In this document: positions 8,102-16,923 of the stretch, one piece after another
How the letters are laid out: each line of letters begins with the position of its first letter
How positions within the stretch are numbered: position 1 is the first letter of the stretch
From: an uncultured Oscillospiraceae bacterium
GTDB lineage: Bacteria; Bacillota; Clostridia; Oscillospirales; Ruminococcaceae
Length of the DNA: 64,000 nucleotides
Assembly: GCA_910589145.1 (NCBI GenBank)
Contig: CAJUSD010000009.1
Coordinates: 1-64,000, forward strand
Direction: 5' to 3'
The notes under the pieces: model-generated
What the model was told of the DNA's origin: nothing
The model's input: the letters and a program-made list of their open reading frames with translations, nothing else
Database searches by the model: none
Made by a program: the position numbers and the translations under genes

Positions 8102-8920
8102 TTGAAGGACAAGCAGAGAAGTTTGTATCATAAAGATATGGATGAAGACACAGAAAACACCGGTATCATAGAATCTGAAATGATAGCAGGCCGTAACGCA
8201 GTTTTAGAGGCATTAAAAAATGGGCGTTCCCTAGAGAGCGTAAATATTGCAAAAGGTGAGCGAAAAGGTTCTATTCTGCAAATTATTGCGATGACAAAAG
8301 AAAGGGGAATTCCCCTAAAGGAAGTCAGCACGGCAAAGCTGGACGCATTAAGCGGGGGAAGCTCTCACCAGGGCGTTGTAGCAATTGCGTCAGCTCATGG
8401 ATATGCAGAAATAGAGGATATATTCCAGCTTGCCCAGGAGCGGGGGGAAAAACCATTTTTTGTGATTTGCGACGAACTGGAAGACCCGCATAATTTGGGC
8501 GCGGTTATTCGGACGGCAGAGGCCGCAGGAGCCCATGGAATAATCATTCCTAAAAGACGTTCTGCTGGCTTAACCCCAGCAGTATATAAAGTTTCAGCAG
8601 GGGCAGCAGAATATTTGCCTGTGGTACGGACATCCAACCTTACTGCTGCAATCCAAAAGCTGAAGGAACAAGGAGTTTGGGTATATGCCGCCGATATGGG
8701 CGGAGAAAATTGGTGTGAGGTAGATTATACAGGCGCAACAGCCTTAGTAATAGGTTCCGAGGGTAAGGGCATAAGCCGGTTGATAAAGGAAAACAGCGAT
8801 TATATTGTGTCAATGCCGATGAAGGGAAAGGTAAACTCCCTGAACGCATCGGTAGCAGCGGGTATTTTAATGTATGAAGTTGCCCGACAGAGAGCAGGTA
8901 TAGCGGCTGCACGCAGATAA
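8102..8920 (+). CDS. rlmB: 23S rRNA (guanosine-2'-O)-methyltransferase RlmB
   Basis: SpoU/TrmH-type methyltransferase expected to methylate the ribose of G2251 of 23S rRNA using SAM. The N-terminal substrate-binding domain opens with IAGRNAVLEALKNGRSLE. The knotted catalytic domain has motif 1 DPHNLGAVIRTAEAAG, motif 2 ALVIGSEGKGISRL and motif 3 MKGKVNSLNASVAAGILMYE. The start is a TTG at 8102 with GGGGAGG eight bases upstream; the nearby ATG at 8098 is out of frame. The gene lies 49 bases before the large pseudo-ATPase and may be cotranscribed with it. Confidence 0.9.
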   Translation: MKDKQRSLYHKDMDEDTENTGIIESEMIAGRNAVLEALKNGRSLESVNIAKGERKGSILQIIAMTKERGIPLKEVSTAKLDALSGGSSHQGVVAIASAHGYAEIEDIFQLAQERGEKPFFVICDELEDPHNLGAVIRTAEAAGAHGIIIPKRRSAGLTPAVYKVSAGAAEYLPVVRTSNLTAAIQKLKEQGVWVYAADMGGENWCEVDYTGATALVIGSEGKGISRLIKENSDYIVSMPMKGKVNSLNASVAAGILMYEVARQRAGIAAARR

Positions 8921-8969
8921 AATATGAATGCAGGAACAAACAGTGAAGAAGGAGGCAGTCAAATAACCG

Positions 8970-11966
8970 ATGAGCAATCACGATGAATTGGACGACATCC
9001 TTTCGGAAATAAAGAAAAAGAAAGTTGCCGCTGGAAACAATCCAATCCGGGACGGAGGAAATTTTTCCCCGGACACACTAGAATCAGACACAGAAGAATC
9101 ATCCAATGTTTTGGAATTCAGCAGGAGCCGTGAAGCTTTGTACAGGGAAACCGCCGATAGAAAGCCGGCAGCAATCCCAACAGCAGACCCAGTAGAAATT
9201 GGATGGGGGAGAACTTCTTCACCAAAGCAGGAGCTTTCCTCTCCACCTGATCAAAGAAAAACCGAACGGATCAGCCGCCAACTGGCTCAACAGTCACTTC
9301 CTGCCTCGCAGGGCGGACGCGGGGGGCGAGCCGTACAAGAACAGCAATGGGATGCTTTATGGCAGTCTGTAGCGGTTAAAAAGAAAAAACCGGAATTATA
9401 CGACTTTGACGCAGAGGAAAAAGAAGATTCTCCTCCTGTCAAACCAGCTCCCCCTGTACAGGAACCGCCTGTTTACCGGCAGCCGCCTCGTCAGGCGGAG
9501 CCGCAAAGAGAAGGGTTATGGGAAGATGAGGAGCCTGCTCCCAGAGAAGAAGCTCCTATTTATATAGAACGCCGTCCCTCTCCTCCTGTTGTTCAGGAGC
9601 GCCGTTCCCGCAATCCCGCTCCAATGCAGAGGCAGGAGCCTCCTGCTTATGTGGAGGACGAAGTCCTTTCCCGGCCTGTTTCCCCGGCTGCAGACAGCGG
9701 GGAAACTGTATCCCGTAAAACCCGCCAGTTTCATTTAAGCATACCGGATTTGGATGAATCCCCCCAGCCTCCTGCCAGGACGCATTATACACCTCCATCA
9801 GAGGAATTTGAACCTGAGATTACAGAGGAAGAGTTTATGCCGGGGATCAATGACCCCCTTCCTCAACGTGAGGAACGCAGAAAACCGGCAGCCCTTTCAG
9901 AAAGAGCTGCCTCTGTACAGGATGAACCTGTAGACCCAGTTCAAACACGCGCCAAAACAAAATCTCAACCCCCTGAGTCTGTCCTTCAGCCCCGCCGTCA
10001 TTCCCTGTTCGAGGATATGAACAAGGGTATTTTTGATAATATGGAAGGGGAGGAAATTTCAGAGGAGCCTTCCACCGCTCCCACGATTGATCCAGAGGAA
10101 GAACAGCAGCTTCATTCCAGACGGAAAAGCAAGGTAAATGCTTTTTTTGCCAAAAAAGAATTTGATATAGACCAGGAACGGGGACAGGAAGAGGAACCTG
10201 AAAGGCAGCTTACCCGCGCAGGACGTTTAAGGGAAAATTTTGGTTCAGAATCTAATGAAGACGATATAAGGGACAGGATTGAGCAGTCACGTATGGGAAC
10301 CCTTATTCGGCTTGGAATATCGGCTGTATTATTTGGCCTGTTGTTCTGGCTGCATCTGGGAAAAGTCTATTTGTTGTGGCTTCCAGGCTTTATGTGGCCG
10401 GAATATCATCCCCTTGCCTTTATCGCCGTTACCTTTGGTATGATTTTAACGGCCGCCTTAGTGAATACCAATATTGTAGGGGGAGGGCTGCTCTCGCTGT
10501 TTACCCTCAAACCTGACAACGACAGCCTTACCGCCCTTTCCGTTGTTGCATCGGTTGTTCAATGTGCAGTTTTAACCATTATGCCGGAATATGTTATGGA
10601 CGGAAATGTCCATTTGTACTGCTTTATTCCCGCTTTAGCTCTTACATTAAGCAATATTGGGCGTTTTATGTGTATTAACCGAATGGATCGGGGCAGCAGG
10701 ATAGTATATGGTACTGGTGATAAGTACGCTATTTTAAAGGTCGAAAACGCTGATTTGGCAAGGGAATTGACCAGAGGGCTGGATATTGAGGATCCGTCTG
10801 TTGCTGTAAGCGTTAAGGCGGAAAGCCTTGTAAACTATGATGAAACCGCTTGTGAAAATGATTTCAGCGAAAATATTTCCCGGATTTTGGCCCCTATCTG
10901 TCTGGCTGCCTCTCTTATTGTATCTATAGGTGGATATTTTCTCTCTGATCCCAGAAGTGCATTTGGGGCATTGACTTCCTTTGCAGCCTTGACTGCGGTG
11001 TGTTCTCCGCTTACTGCTTCTATTGCCGCAAATATGCCTTTGGGCAGGATGTCCCGGCAGCTTCATAAAGAAGGCTCCATGCTGGCAGGTTATCAAACCG
11101 CTGATGACTTTTCAGATGTTGCCGCTGTGGTTTTAGATGCAACCGACCTTTTTTCTCCAAAAGATGTCACCCTTTTTACAGTCAAGCCCTTTGCAGAAAA
11201 GCGCATTGACGAGGCGCTTTTAGATGCTGCTAGCCTTATCTGTTCTACCAAGTCTACCTTGACAGGTATTTTCAGCAACATTATTCAGGGGCAAAAAAGC
11301 CTTCTGCACCCTGTAGAAAACATTCTCTATGAGGATGGGATGGGGCTTTCCGCCTGGGTCAATAAAAAACGTGTTTTGATTGGGAATCGGGCTTTGATGC
11401 AGCATTACGGGGTAGATACCCCTTCTAAGGACTTTGAAGCTAAATATTGCCGCGACCACAGGGATATTCTTTACCTTTCCAACTCCGGCGAACTGTCGGC
11501 TATGTTTGTACTGGGGTATTCAATCAATGAAAATGCTGCCGAAATGCTTCAAAACCTTATGGAACAAAATATTGCCATTTCTGTAAGTGTCAACGATCCA
11601 AATGTTACCGCAGAAAAGATTTGCAGGCTATATGAATTCCCGATGGAGGATATCCGTATTATCCCTGCTCAAACCCAAGAGGCTTTGTCTCTTTACTGCC
11701 AGCCTCGAAAACAGGCTAGGGCTGCTGCGGCACATATGGGGACTGCTTCTGCTATGGTTCATGCTGTATGTGCAGCCTATTCGGTCCGTACTGCTGTGGT
11801 GCTGGCTACAATGATTCAGTTTATCGGGGTATTCTTAGGATATGCTGTTTTAGCCTTCTTTGCATTTACAGGGGCTTTTGCCAATATTACGCCGGATCTT
11901 CTGGCAATTTATCTTGCGATTTGGGCAATTTTGGTGGTAGTTATCCCCCGGCTTCGGAAAATTTAG
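8970..11966 (+). CDS. Degenerate P-type ATPase-like membrane protein with long disordered N-terminus
   Basis: A 998-residue protein. Residues 1-430 are low-complexity, rich in Pro, Glu, Arg and Gln, and probably disordered. Membrane segments follow at about 445-465, 478-500, 520-540, 548-565, 640-658, 664-685 and, at the C-terminus, 935-995. Residues about 690-905 follow the P-type ATPase layout: NMPLGRMSRQLHKEGSMLAG, the phosphorylation site position (VLDATDLF, D723), an N-domain-like GMGLSAWVNKKRVLIGNRAL and a hinge (VSVNDPN where VMLTGD is expected). DKTGT has become DATDL and the GDGxND motif is not found, so ion pumping by the normal cycle is unlikely. It follows rlmB. A scaffold or sensor role is inference. 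Confidence 0.7.
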   Translation: MSNHDELDDILSEIKKKKVAAGNNPIRDGGNFSPDTLESDTEESSNVLEFSRSREALYRETADRKPAAIPTADPVEIGWGRTSSPKQELSSPPDQRKTERISRQLAQQSLPASQGGRGGRAVQEQQWDALWQSVAVKKKKPELYDFDAEEKEDSPPVKPAPPVQEPPVYRQPPRQAEPQREGLWEDEEPAPREEAPIYIERRPSPPVVQERRSRNPAPMQRQEPPAYVEDEVLSRPVSPAADSGETVSRKTRQFHLSIPDLDESPQPPARTHYTPPSEEFEPEITEEEFMPGINDPLPQREERRKPAALSERAASVQDEPVDPVQTRAKTKSQPPESVLQPRRHSLFEDMNKGIFDNMEGEEISEEPSTAPTIDPEEEQQLHSRRKSKVNAFFAKKEFDIDQERGQEEEPERQLTRAGRLRENFGSESNEDDIRDRIEQSRMGTLIRLGISAVLFGLLFWLHLGKVYLLWLPGFMWPEYHPLAFIAVTFGMILTAALVNTNIVGGGLLSLFTLKPDNDSLTALSVVASVVQCAVLTIMPEYVMDGNVHLYCFIPALALTLSNIGRFMCINRMDRGSRIVYGTGDKYAILKVENADLARELTRGLDIEDPSVAVSVKAESLVNYDETACENDFSENISRILAPICLAASLIVSIGGYFLSDPRSAFGALTSFAALTAVCSPLTASIAANMPLGRMSRQLHKEGSMLAGYQTADDFSDVAAVVLDATDLFSPKDVTLFTVKPFAEKRIDEALLDAASLICSTKSTLTGIFSNIIQGQKSLLHPVENILYEDGMGLSAWVNKKRVLIGNRALMQHYGVDTPSKDFEAKYCRDHRDILYLSNSGELSAMFVLGYSINENAAEMLQNLMEQNIAISVSVNDPNVTAEKICRLYEFPMEDIRIIPAQTQEALSLYCQPRKQARAAAAHMGTASAMVHAVCAAYSVRTAVVLATMIQFIGVFLGYAVLAFFAFTGAFANITPDLLAIYLAIWAILVVVIPRLRKI

Positions 11967-12052
11967 AAGGGACAGCCACATTTTCGCTTGACAAGGTTAA
12001 ACACACGGAAATCAATTTTGTGGAGATTTTGAGGTTGATGAGGCTGATATTG

Positions 12053-12077
12053 AAAAACACCCCACCGGGGTGTTTTT
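12053..12077 (+). terminator. Terminator after the pseudo-ATPase gene
   Basis: Arms AAAAACACCCC and GGGGTGTTTTT with an ACC loop, 86 bases after the stop codon. The U-rich end overlaps the start of repeat D copy 2. Confidence 0.8.
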
Positions 12078-12126
12078 CAGGGAAGGCAGAGAAAAAGGCG
12101 GGCTTCTTCTTTCTTTTTCTATCGCA
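12072..12126 (+). repeat. Dispersed repeat D, copy 2
   Basis: Matches the reverse complement of 45-107: TTTTTCAGGGAAGGC, GAGAAAAAGGCGGGC, then TTCTTCTTTCTTTTT and CTATCG. It lies between a terminator and hairpin repeat A, making a composite non-coding tract. Confidence 0.6.
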
Positions 12127-12157
12127 AAAAGAAAAAAGCTCTTGTCAAAAGGGATTT

Positions 12158-12240
12158 CACGCCTGCAGGCGCGACCGGTGGCTCTGAGCAGCTCCACTGC
12201 TCAACCCTGGACCCCCGCCGCTTTCGGGAAAGCGGCCAAA
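12158..12240 (+). repeat. Hairpin-cassette repeat A, copy 1
   Basis: Contains ATTTCACGCCTGCAGGCGCG, then GACCGGTGG, a variable hairpin GAGCAG/CTGCTC, CCTGGACCCCC and a second hairpin GCCGCTTTC/GAAAGCGGC. The order of constant blocks with exchanged hairpins matches copies at 18816, 45613 and 60590. It encodes no protein. Confidence 0.6.
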
Positions 12241-12388
12241 GCTTTTGATACGGGTTTGGTTTGTGACTGTCTTGGCTTGGTGCCTGCGCCGGGGGTTTTC
12301 TGCTTCTTTTTTGCAATAATTCTGTAAATTGATTTCCGTTGGTTAAACACATTATTTATTGACATTCGCAAATGAAAGGACGAATAAA

Positions 12389-13357
12389 ATGCTTGTGCCT
12401 TTCCTTGGACATTCATCTAATGTTGTATTGCTTGGTGTACTGGCTTCATTTGTATTTACCTGTCTCGCAGTACAGTTCGGAGCAAAAAAGCTTCCCCATG
12501 ATATGGGAAGGGAATACGCTGTGCAGGGCAAGCTTTCTGCTGGAAAGCCGCGCGGGGCAGGATTCCTTTTTATCCCTGCCTTTTCGATTGCTGCTCTTTT
12601 ATTTCTGCCTTTTTCCCTGGAAATAGGGTTGTACCTGCTTTTAACCTTCGCTTCTATGATGACCGGATTTTTAGACGATTGCGCTGCCATACCATGGGGA
12701 GAATATAAAAAGGGATTTCTAGACCTGGTAATTTCAGTACTGGCTGTAATTACCTATATCAACTTTAATGGGACGGAGGTTCGCTTTGCTTTTCTGGGGA
12801 GAACCTGGGAGGTTCCTGTTTGGCTGTTTGGTGCGCTTGGGGTAATCCTGCTTTGGAGTGCGATTAATGTTACCAACTGTACCGATGGTGTAGACGGGCT
12901 TTTAGGTACTCTCTCCCTTATAACGTTGGGAACCTTTTATCTTCTGGAATCCCAGATTGGCACTCGTTCCGAATGGAGCAGTTCGATTCTCTTTTTAATG
13001 TCCTCCATTTTAGCATATCTATGGTATAATACATCTCCCAGTGCTTTAATAATGGGCGATGCAGGTTCCAGGGCATTGGGTTTGTTTATTGCTATAGCTG
13101 CTTTGAAAAGCAAAGATCCGTTTCTATATATCCCCCTTGCGATTGTCACCATTATAGATGGCGGAGCGGGTCTTATCAAAATTTCCCTGAAGCGTTTTTT
13201 GAAAATTTCCATCTTAAAAAATATCCGTACCCCCATTCATGACCATGTAAGAAAAAATAAAGATTGGTCTAACCCACAGACAGTTTACCGGTTTGCAGCA
13301 ATACAGTCAATTCTGTGTTTTATGGTTCTTTGGCTTGCAAAAGGGACTGCTGTTTAG
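12389..13357 (+). CDS. MraY-like phospho-N-acetylmuramoyl-pentapeptide-transferase
   Basis: A 322-residue polytopic enzyme of the polyprenyl-phosphate N-acetylhexosamine-1-phosphate transferase family. Signatures in order are the Asp pair in TGFLDD (near residue 100), NVTNCTDGVDGLLGTL, LIMGDAGSRALGLF and the C-terminal PIHDHVRKNKDWSNPQTVYR. These favour MraY, which makes lipid I at the inner membrane, over WecA/TagO. The usual HHH triad is HDH here. It stands alone, away from any mur/dcw genes, and could be the only MraY or a specialised paralog. AAAGGA eight bases upstream sets the ATG at 12389. Confidence 0.75.
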   Translation: MLVPFLGHSSNVVLLGVLASFVFTCLAVQFGAKKLPHDMGREYAVQGKLSAGKPRGAGFLFIPAFSIAALLFLPFSLEIGLYLLLTFASMMTGFLDDCAAIPWGEYKKGFLDLVISVLAVITYINFNGTEVRFAFLGRTWEVPVWLFGALGVILLWSAINVTNCTDGVDGLLGTLSLITLGTFYLLESQIGTRSEWSSSILFLMSSILAYLWYNTSPSALIMGDAGSRALGLFIAIAALKSKDPFLYIPLAIVTIIDGGAGLIKISLKRFLKISILKNIRTPIHDHVRKNKDWSNPQTVYRFAAIQSILCFMVLWLAKGTAV

Positions 13358-13484
13358 ATTAAGAACAGATGTGTGGGAACACCCTAAGATAAGAACCACC
13401 TATACAGATTAAAGGGGTTTCTAATAAGACATTCCTGACGATTTTTCTGACATGTCAAATCAGAGAAAATACCAAGGAATAAAA

Positions 13485-13512
13485 AAGGACCTCCATAATA
13501 ATGGGGGTCCTT
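13485..13512. terminator. Bidirectional terminator-like hairpin after the mraY-like gene
   Basis: AAGGACC-T-CCAT and ATGG-G-GGTCCTT form a near-perfect stem with an AATA loop. The minus strand has TTTTTT after it; the plus strand has only TTATCATATTT, so plus-strand termination may be weaker. Confidence 0.65.
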
Positions 13513-13757
13513 ATCATATTTACAGTTAGCAGAGGCAGGGGGAGGACAATAGTCAGCAATGCAAAATACCCCTGACCTTACATAAAAATTAAACCAAACC
13601 TACATTCAAATGCGTTTTTGAAGGAGGTTTCCCATCCATTTTCCTGATGCAAGGAAGCGGAAAAGCCCTAGACGAAAAACGGACGGCATGAGGCCATGTC
13701 CCTCATCGTAAAGGCTCAAGGAAAAGGGTCAAAAACTGGCCATCCGGGGGGACATGA
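13513..13757. other. Intergenic region upstream of the resolvase gene
   Basis: No supported gene. Notable are a G-rich tract (GGCAGGGGGAGG near 13535), a short frame starting MQGSGKALDEKRTA that ends after 14 codons, and an ATGAGG/CCTCAT inverted repeat near 13690-13708. This could carry a resolvase (res) site, which cannot be shown by eye. Confidence 0.3.
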
Positions 13758-14375
13758 ATGCAGATGCAAGGAAATACCTATGGATATATCCGAATATCCA
13801 GTGCAGATCAAAATGAAGAACGACAGCAAATAGCCTTGCGTGCGAAAGCGGTTCCGCAAAGCAATATATTTATGGATAAACGTTCAGGAAAGGACTTCGA
13901 CCGTCCGCAATATAATTTGCTGCTCAAGCAGCTTAAACCGGGGGATACACTATATATATTAAGCATAGACCGCCTCGGACGTAATTATGCGGAAATCCAA
14001 AGACAATGGCAGTTTCTAACGCAGGTAATAGGAATAGATATATGCGTTATAGACATGCCTTTACTGGATACACGCAGGGGCAAGGATCTGATGGGGACCT
14101 TTATTGCAGACCTGGTTTTGCAGGTTTTATCCTTTGTGGCCCAGAGCGAACGGGAAAATATCCGGGAGCGTCAGAACCAGGGGATAAAGGCTGCAAGAGC
14201 CAGAGGGGTTCGATTTGGAAGGCCGCCTAAACCGCTTCCCCAGAATTATTCTAATGTTTATCAAAAATGGAAAAGCGGAATTATTTCTGGTACAACAGCC
14301 GCGCACGAATGCGGGATGCCTCTTTCTACCTTTTTATATCGTGCCAAAAGGTATGAAAACAGTCAAATTTTGTAG
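13758..14375 (+). CDS. Serine recombinase (resolvase/invertase family)
   Basis: A 205-residue small serine recombinase. The catalytic serine lies in YGYIRISSADQNEERQ (Ser14 or Ser15). The resolvase core contains DKRSGKDFDRPQ, LYILSIDRLGRNY (catalytic Arg pair) and the long E helix with SERENIRERQNQGIKAAR. A C-terminal helix-turn-helix follows GRPPKPLP. It should cleave and rejoin DNA at a dimer site, acting in resolution or inversion. There is no transposase next to it, so it is an orphan, either a relic of a mobile element or the enzyme for a nearby invertible segment. Start 13758; ATG 13764 is an alternative. Confidence 0.85.
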   Translation: MQMQGNTYGYIRISSADQNEERQQIALRAKAVPQSNIFMDKRSGKDFDRPQYNLLLKQLKPGDTLYILSIDRLGRNYAEIQRQWQFLTQVIGIDICVIDMPLLDTRRGKDLMGTFIADLVLQVLSFVAQSERENIRERQNQGIKAARARGVRFGRPPKPLPQNYSNVYQKWKSGIISGTTAAHECGMPLSTFLYRAKRYENSQIL

Positions 14376-14429
14376 AATCATCAACATATTTGGCGTGAGT
14401 TTTAGGCAAAATCTTTGAATTGTAAGTTC

Positions 14430-14570
14430 GCGATGATGGCTGCAAGAGAAAACTTTGAGTGTCAAACTCTGCAGAGTTTGACACAGCAGCGGAAGAAGCC
14501 TGCTTATATGGAACTGTTTCCATGCCCAATCTTGTTCCACTTCCTGAATATCTCCATATGGGCTTTTTAT
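14430..14570 (+). repeat. Dispersed repeat B, copy 1
   Basis: GATGGCTGCAAGAGAAAACT leads into a hairpin TGTCAAACTCTGC/GCAGAGTTTGACA, then GGAAGAAGCCTGC and a tail with CCAATCTTGTTCCAC. The same order occurs at 18594-18742, and the first part again at 28886-28926 on the other strand. Non-coding. Confidence 0.65.
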
Positions 14571-14707
14571 AAATACCGGGGTTTTTCATGCCTGTATCTT
14601 TTACTTTATCGAACTGTCATAATACAAAATCTCTCCATTTGTTTTTGTGGCGGTTCTGTGTTATGATAATTAAAAGAAACCTCCATTTTGACGAGAAAGG
14701 ACACAAT

Positions 14708-16066
14708 TTGAAGATGCCGAAAGAATTAACAGGTTCTGAATTTACCGCTATGCTTAACAGCAGTGTTATTTTCAACAGTCTGGGTGGCCAAACCTGCCCT
14801 GGCCTGAAACTCCCTAAAAAAGATTTGTCCTGGTGGCGTGATTCTAAATTAGGAATGTTTATCCATTGGGGGCTTTATTCCATCCTTGGCAGGGGAGAAT
14901 GGGCCTATTTCCGGGAACAGATTCCCGATGAGGAATATAGGAAGCTTGCCGACTCCTTCAAACCGGAGCTAACCCCGGAGCAGATCGCCCAATCCTGGGT
15001 TTCGGCTGCTCAAGATGCAGGTATGAAGTATATGGTTATGGTAACACGCCATCATGACGGTTTTTCCCTTTGGGACAGCCCTGGAAGCTTCGGGCAGTTT
15101 ACAAGTGCTGCTATGGGTCCTCATAAGGATTATGTCCAGGCATATGCTAATGCCTGCCATAATGCCGGGATGAAAATGGGTTTCTATTATTCCCCTATGG
15201 ATTGGCGTTTCCCTGGCTATTTCCAGCCTAAAGAGCAGTTAGACAGTGCTTTGAAAATGAAGCAGCAAACTTATGACCAGGTTTCGGAACTGGCCACTCG
15301 TTATGGCCAGGTAGATATTTTATGGTATGACGGCGGGTGGCTGGCTCATAAAGGCTCTGACTGTGATTCTGCATGGCTGTATGAGCCGGTGAAACTCAAC
15401 CAGATTGTCCGCCAAAACTGTCCCAAGGCAGTGATAAACCCCCGCTCCGGCTGGGAAGGGGATTTCTACTGTGATGAAGGCAGCCACAAAATAAAAGGGA
15501 AAATAATCCCTGTTCCATGGGAAAAAAGCATGTGCCTGTGTACGGGTAAATCCTGGGGATGGATGACACAACAGGACGATCCCCTTTCCAGTTTGGATTT
15601 CCTTCTGACAATGTTTGTCAATGTTATCTGCCGGGATGGAAATTTAATTCTGAATGTAGGGCCGGATCGGAATGGAAGGATACGGTCTGATGTTCGGGAA
15701 CGGCTGACACAGATAGGGAACTGGATGCGTGAAAACAGTGAAGCAGTCTATTCCACCAGAGGCGGGATTCTCCAGCCTGTCGATGATGTTTATGGGACAA
15801 CCTTCCGTGAAAACCGCCTTTATCTGCATATTTTGGATATAGACAAGTTCCAAAAACAGCCGCTTCCCCCTATTTCCTATCAGGTTAGGCGCGCTGAAAC
15901 ATTGGATGGAACCCTGCTTGAAACCGCTCCCATGGGAGACGGGTGGACGGTAAAGCTGCCTGACCAGCTTATTGCGGAAAAACGGGTAGATACGATTATA
16001 AGGCTTACTCTTGACCGGGACATTTCGGAGAATTTTGATGAAGATATCCGCTTTACCGGCGCATAA
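14708..16066 (+). CDS. Alpha-L-fucosidase (GH29)
   Basis: A 452-residue glycoside hydrolase family 29 enzyme, expected to release L-fucose from glycans such as mucin or milk oligosaccharides. Recognisable GH29 segments are KLGMFIHWGLYSILGRGEWA, YMVMVTRHHDGFSLWDS, GMKMGFYYSPMDW and VDILWYDGGW, whose Asp is the expected nucleophile. NLILNVGPDRNG closes the barrel. No signal peptide is seen, so it is probably cytosolic. AGGA six bases before TTG 14708 supports that start; ATG 14714 is the alternative. A TATGAT -10 lies at about 14662. The end overlaps the AraC gene by 29 bases, implying a coupled operon. Confidence 0.85.
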   Translation: MKMPKELTGSEFTAMLNSSVIFNSLGGQTCPGLKLPKKDLSWWRDSKLGMFIHWGLYSILGRGEWAYFREQIPDEEYRKLADSFKPELTPEQIAQSWVSAAQDAGMKYMVMVTRHHDGFSLWDSPGSFGQFTSAAMGPHKDYVQAYANACHNAGMKMGFYYSPMDWRFPGYFQPKEQLDSALKMKQQTYDQVSELATRYGQVDILWYDGGWLAHKGSDCDSAWLYEPVKLNQIVRQNCPKAVINPRSGWEGDFYCDEGSHKIKGKIIPVPWEKSMCLCTGKSWGWMTQQDDPLSSLDFLLTMFVNVICRDGNLILNVGPDRNGRIRSDVRERLTQIGNWMRENSEAVYSTRGGILQPVDDVYGTTFRENRLYLHILDIDKFQKQPLPPISYQVRRAETLDGTLLETAPMGDGWTVKLPDQLIAEKRVDTIIRLTLDRDISENFDEDIRFTGA

Positions 16067-16883
16067 CGCCGTTTATTTCCCTATTCCTGCCGCGCCGTTT
16101 TTCCTGGGGGACAGATACCGGGAATATTCCCCATGTCCAGAACTTTCCCCTTTCATTCGGTGCTTTTGGGAGGCGGATTATTCCCAAAAGTATACGCCGT
16201 CGCCCGTTATACCTGATACCTGTGCTGACGTTCTTTTTTACATAGACGGCTCGTTCCTTCGTACCAGTTTCTGCGGGGTCAATGATAGGCCGTCTTCTCC
16301 AAATAAGGAGAGCTTTTCAGGCAGAATATATGCTGTTCGGTTTTATGCGTGGGCGGTTTCGTTATTTTCCGGGGAATCTTTAGAGGACTCTGTTAATCTT
16401 AGCTGTGAAGCGGGGGCTTTCTTTCCCGGCTTGGTTCGGGAGCTGGTTCCCATTTTGGAAAACTCTCCTTCCTTATGGATTCCTGCCGCTGAAAAATGGC
16501 TCTACGATTCCTTACAGATACATTCTGAAAATGCCCGTATGATGAATACTGTTTATTCTGTCCTAAAGTATGAGGGGCGTATATCTTTAACAGACATGGC
16601 AGCAGAGGGAGTTTTAAGCCCCCGGCAGCTCCAGAGGGTTTTCCAGAGGGAAATGGGGCTTTCACCGAAAAAATTTTCCCAGTTAGTACGGTACCAAAGC
16701 CTGTGGAGGGCTTCCTTGCTGCCAGGGTTCCAGGTTCTGGATGCTGTGGAGCGGTTCGGGTATACAGACCAGTCCCATCTCCTGCGGGAATTTAAACGGT
16801 TCCATGGGCTTCCGCTGTCCCAGGCCCGGGAGTATGCCCTTGGAAATGTCGCTTTTTTACAAGACCCTTCGCCGGTTCTGTGA
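16038..16883 (+). CDS. AraC-family transcriptional regulator
   Basis: A 281-residue regulator. The N-terminal half (EYSPCPELSPFIRCFWEADY, PVIPDTCADVLFYID) resembles the DUF6597-type ligand-binding domain found in many AraC proteins. The C-terminal two helix-turn-helix modules are clear: ISLTDMAAEGVLSPRQLQRV followed by GLSPKKFSQLVRY and ERFGYTDQSHLLREFKRFHG. The start at 16038 has GGAG seven bases upstream and lies inside the 3' end of the fucosidase gene, so the two are translationally coupled. It probably senses a sugar or fucosylated product, which is inference from position. Confidence 0.85.
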   Translation: MKISALPAHNAVYFPIPAAPFFLGDRYREYSPCPELSPFIRCFWEADYSQKYTPSPVIPDTCADVLFYIDGSFLRTSFCGVNDRPSSPNKESFSGRIYAVRFYAWAVSLFSGESLEDSVNLSCEAGAFFPGLVRELVPILENSPSLWIPAAEKWLYDSLQIHSENARMMNTVYSVLKYEGRISLTDMAAEGVLSPRQLQRVFQREMGLSPKKFSQLVRYQSLWRASLLPGFQVLDAVERFGYTDQSHLLREFKRFHGLPLSQAREYALGNVAFLQDPSPVL

Positions 16884-16923
16884 TATGATAACTAAAAGTA
16901 TCTTTTTGAAAGGTTGATGTTTT

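Noticed and set aside
12070..12327. 85-codon frame across the 12-kb repeat tract
   Set aside because: It lies in stacked non-coding repeats, lacks a ribosome site and has biased composition.
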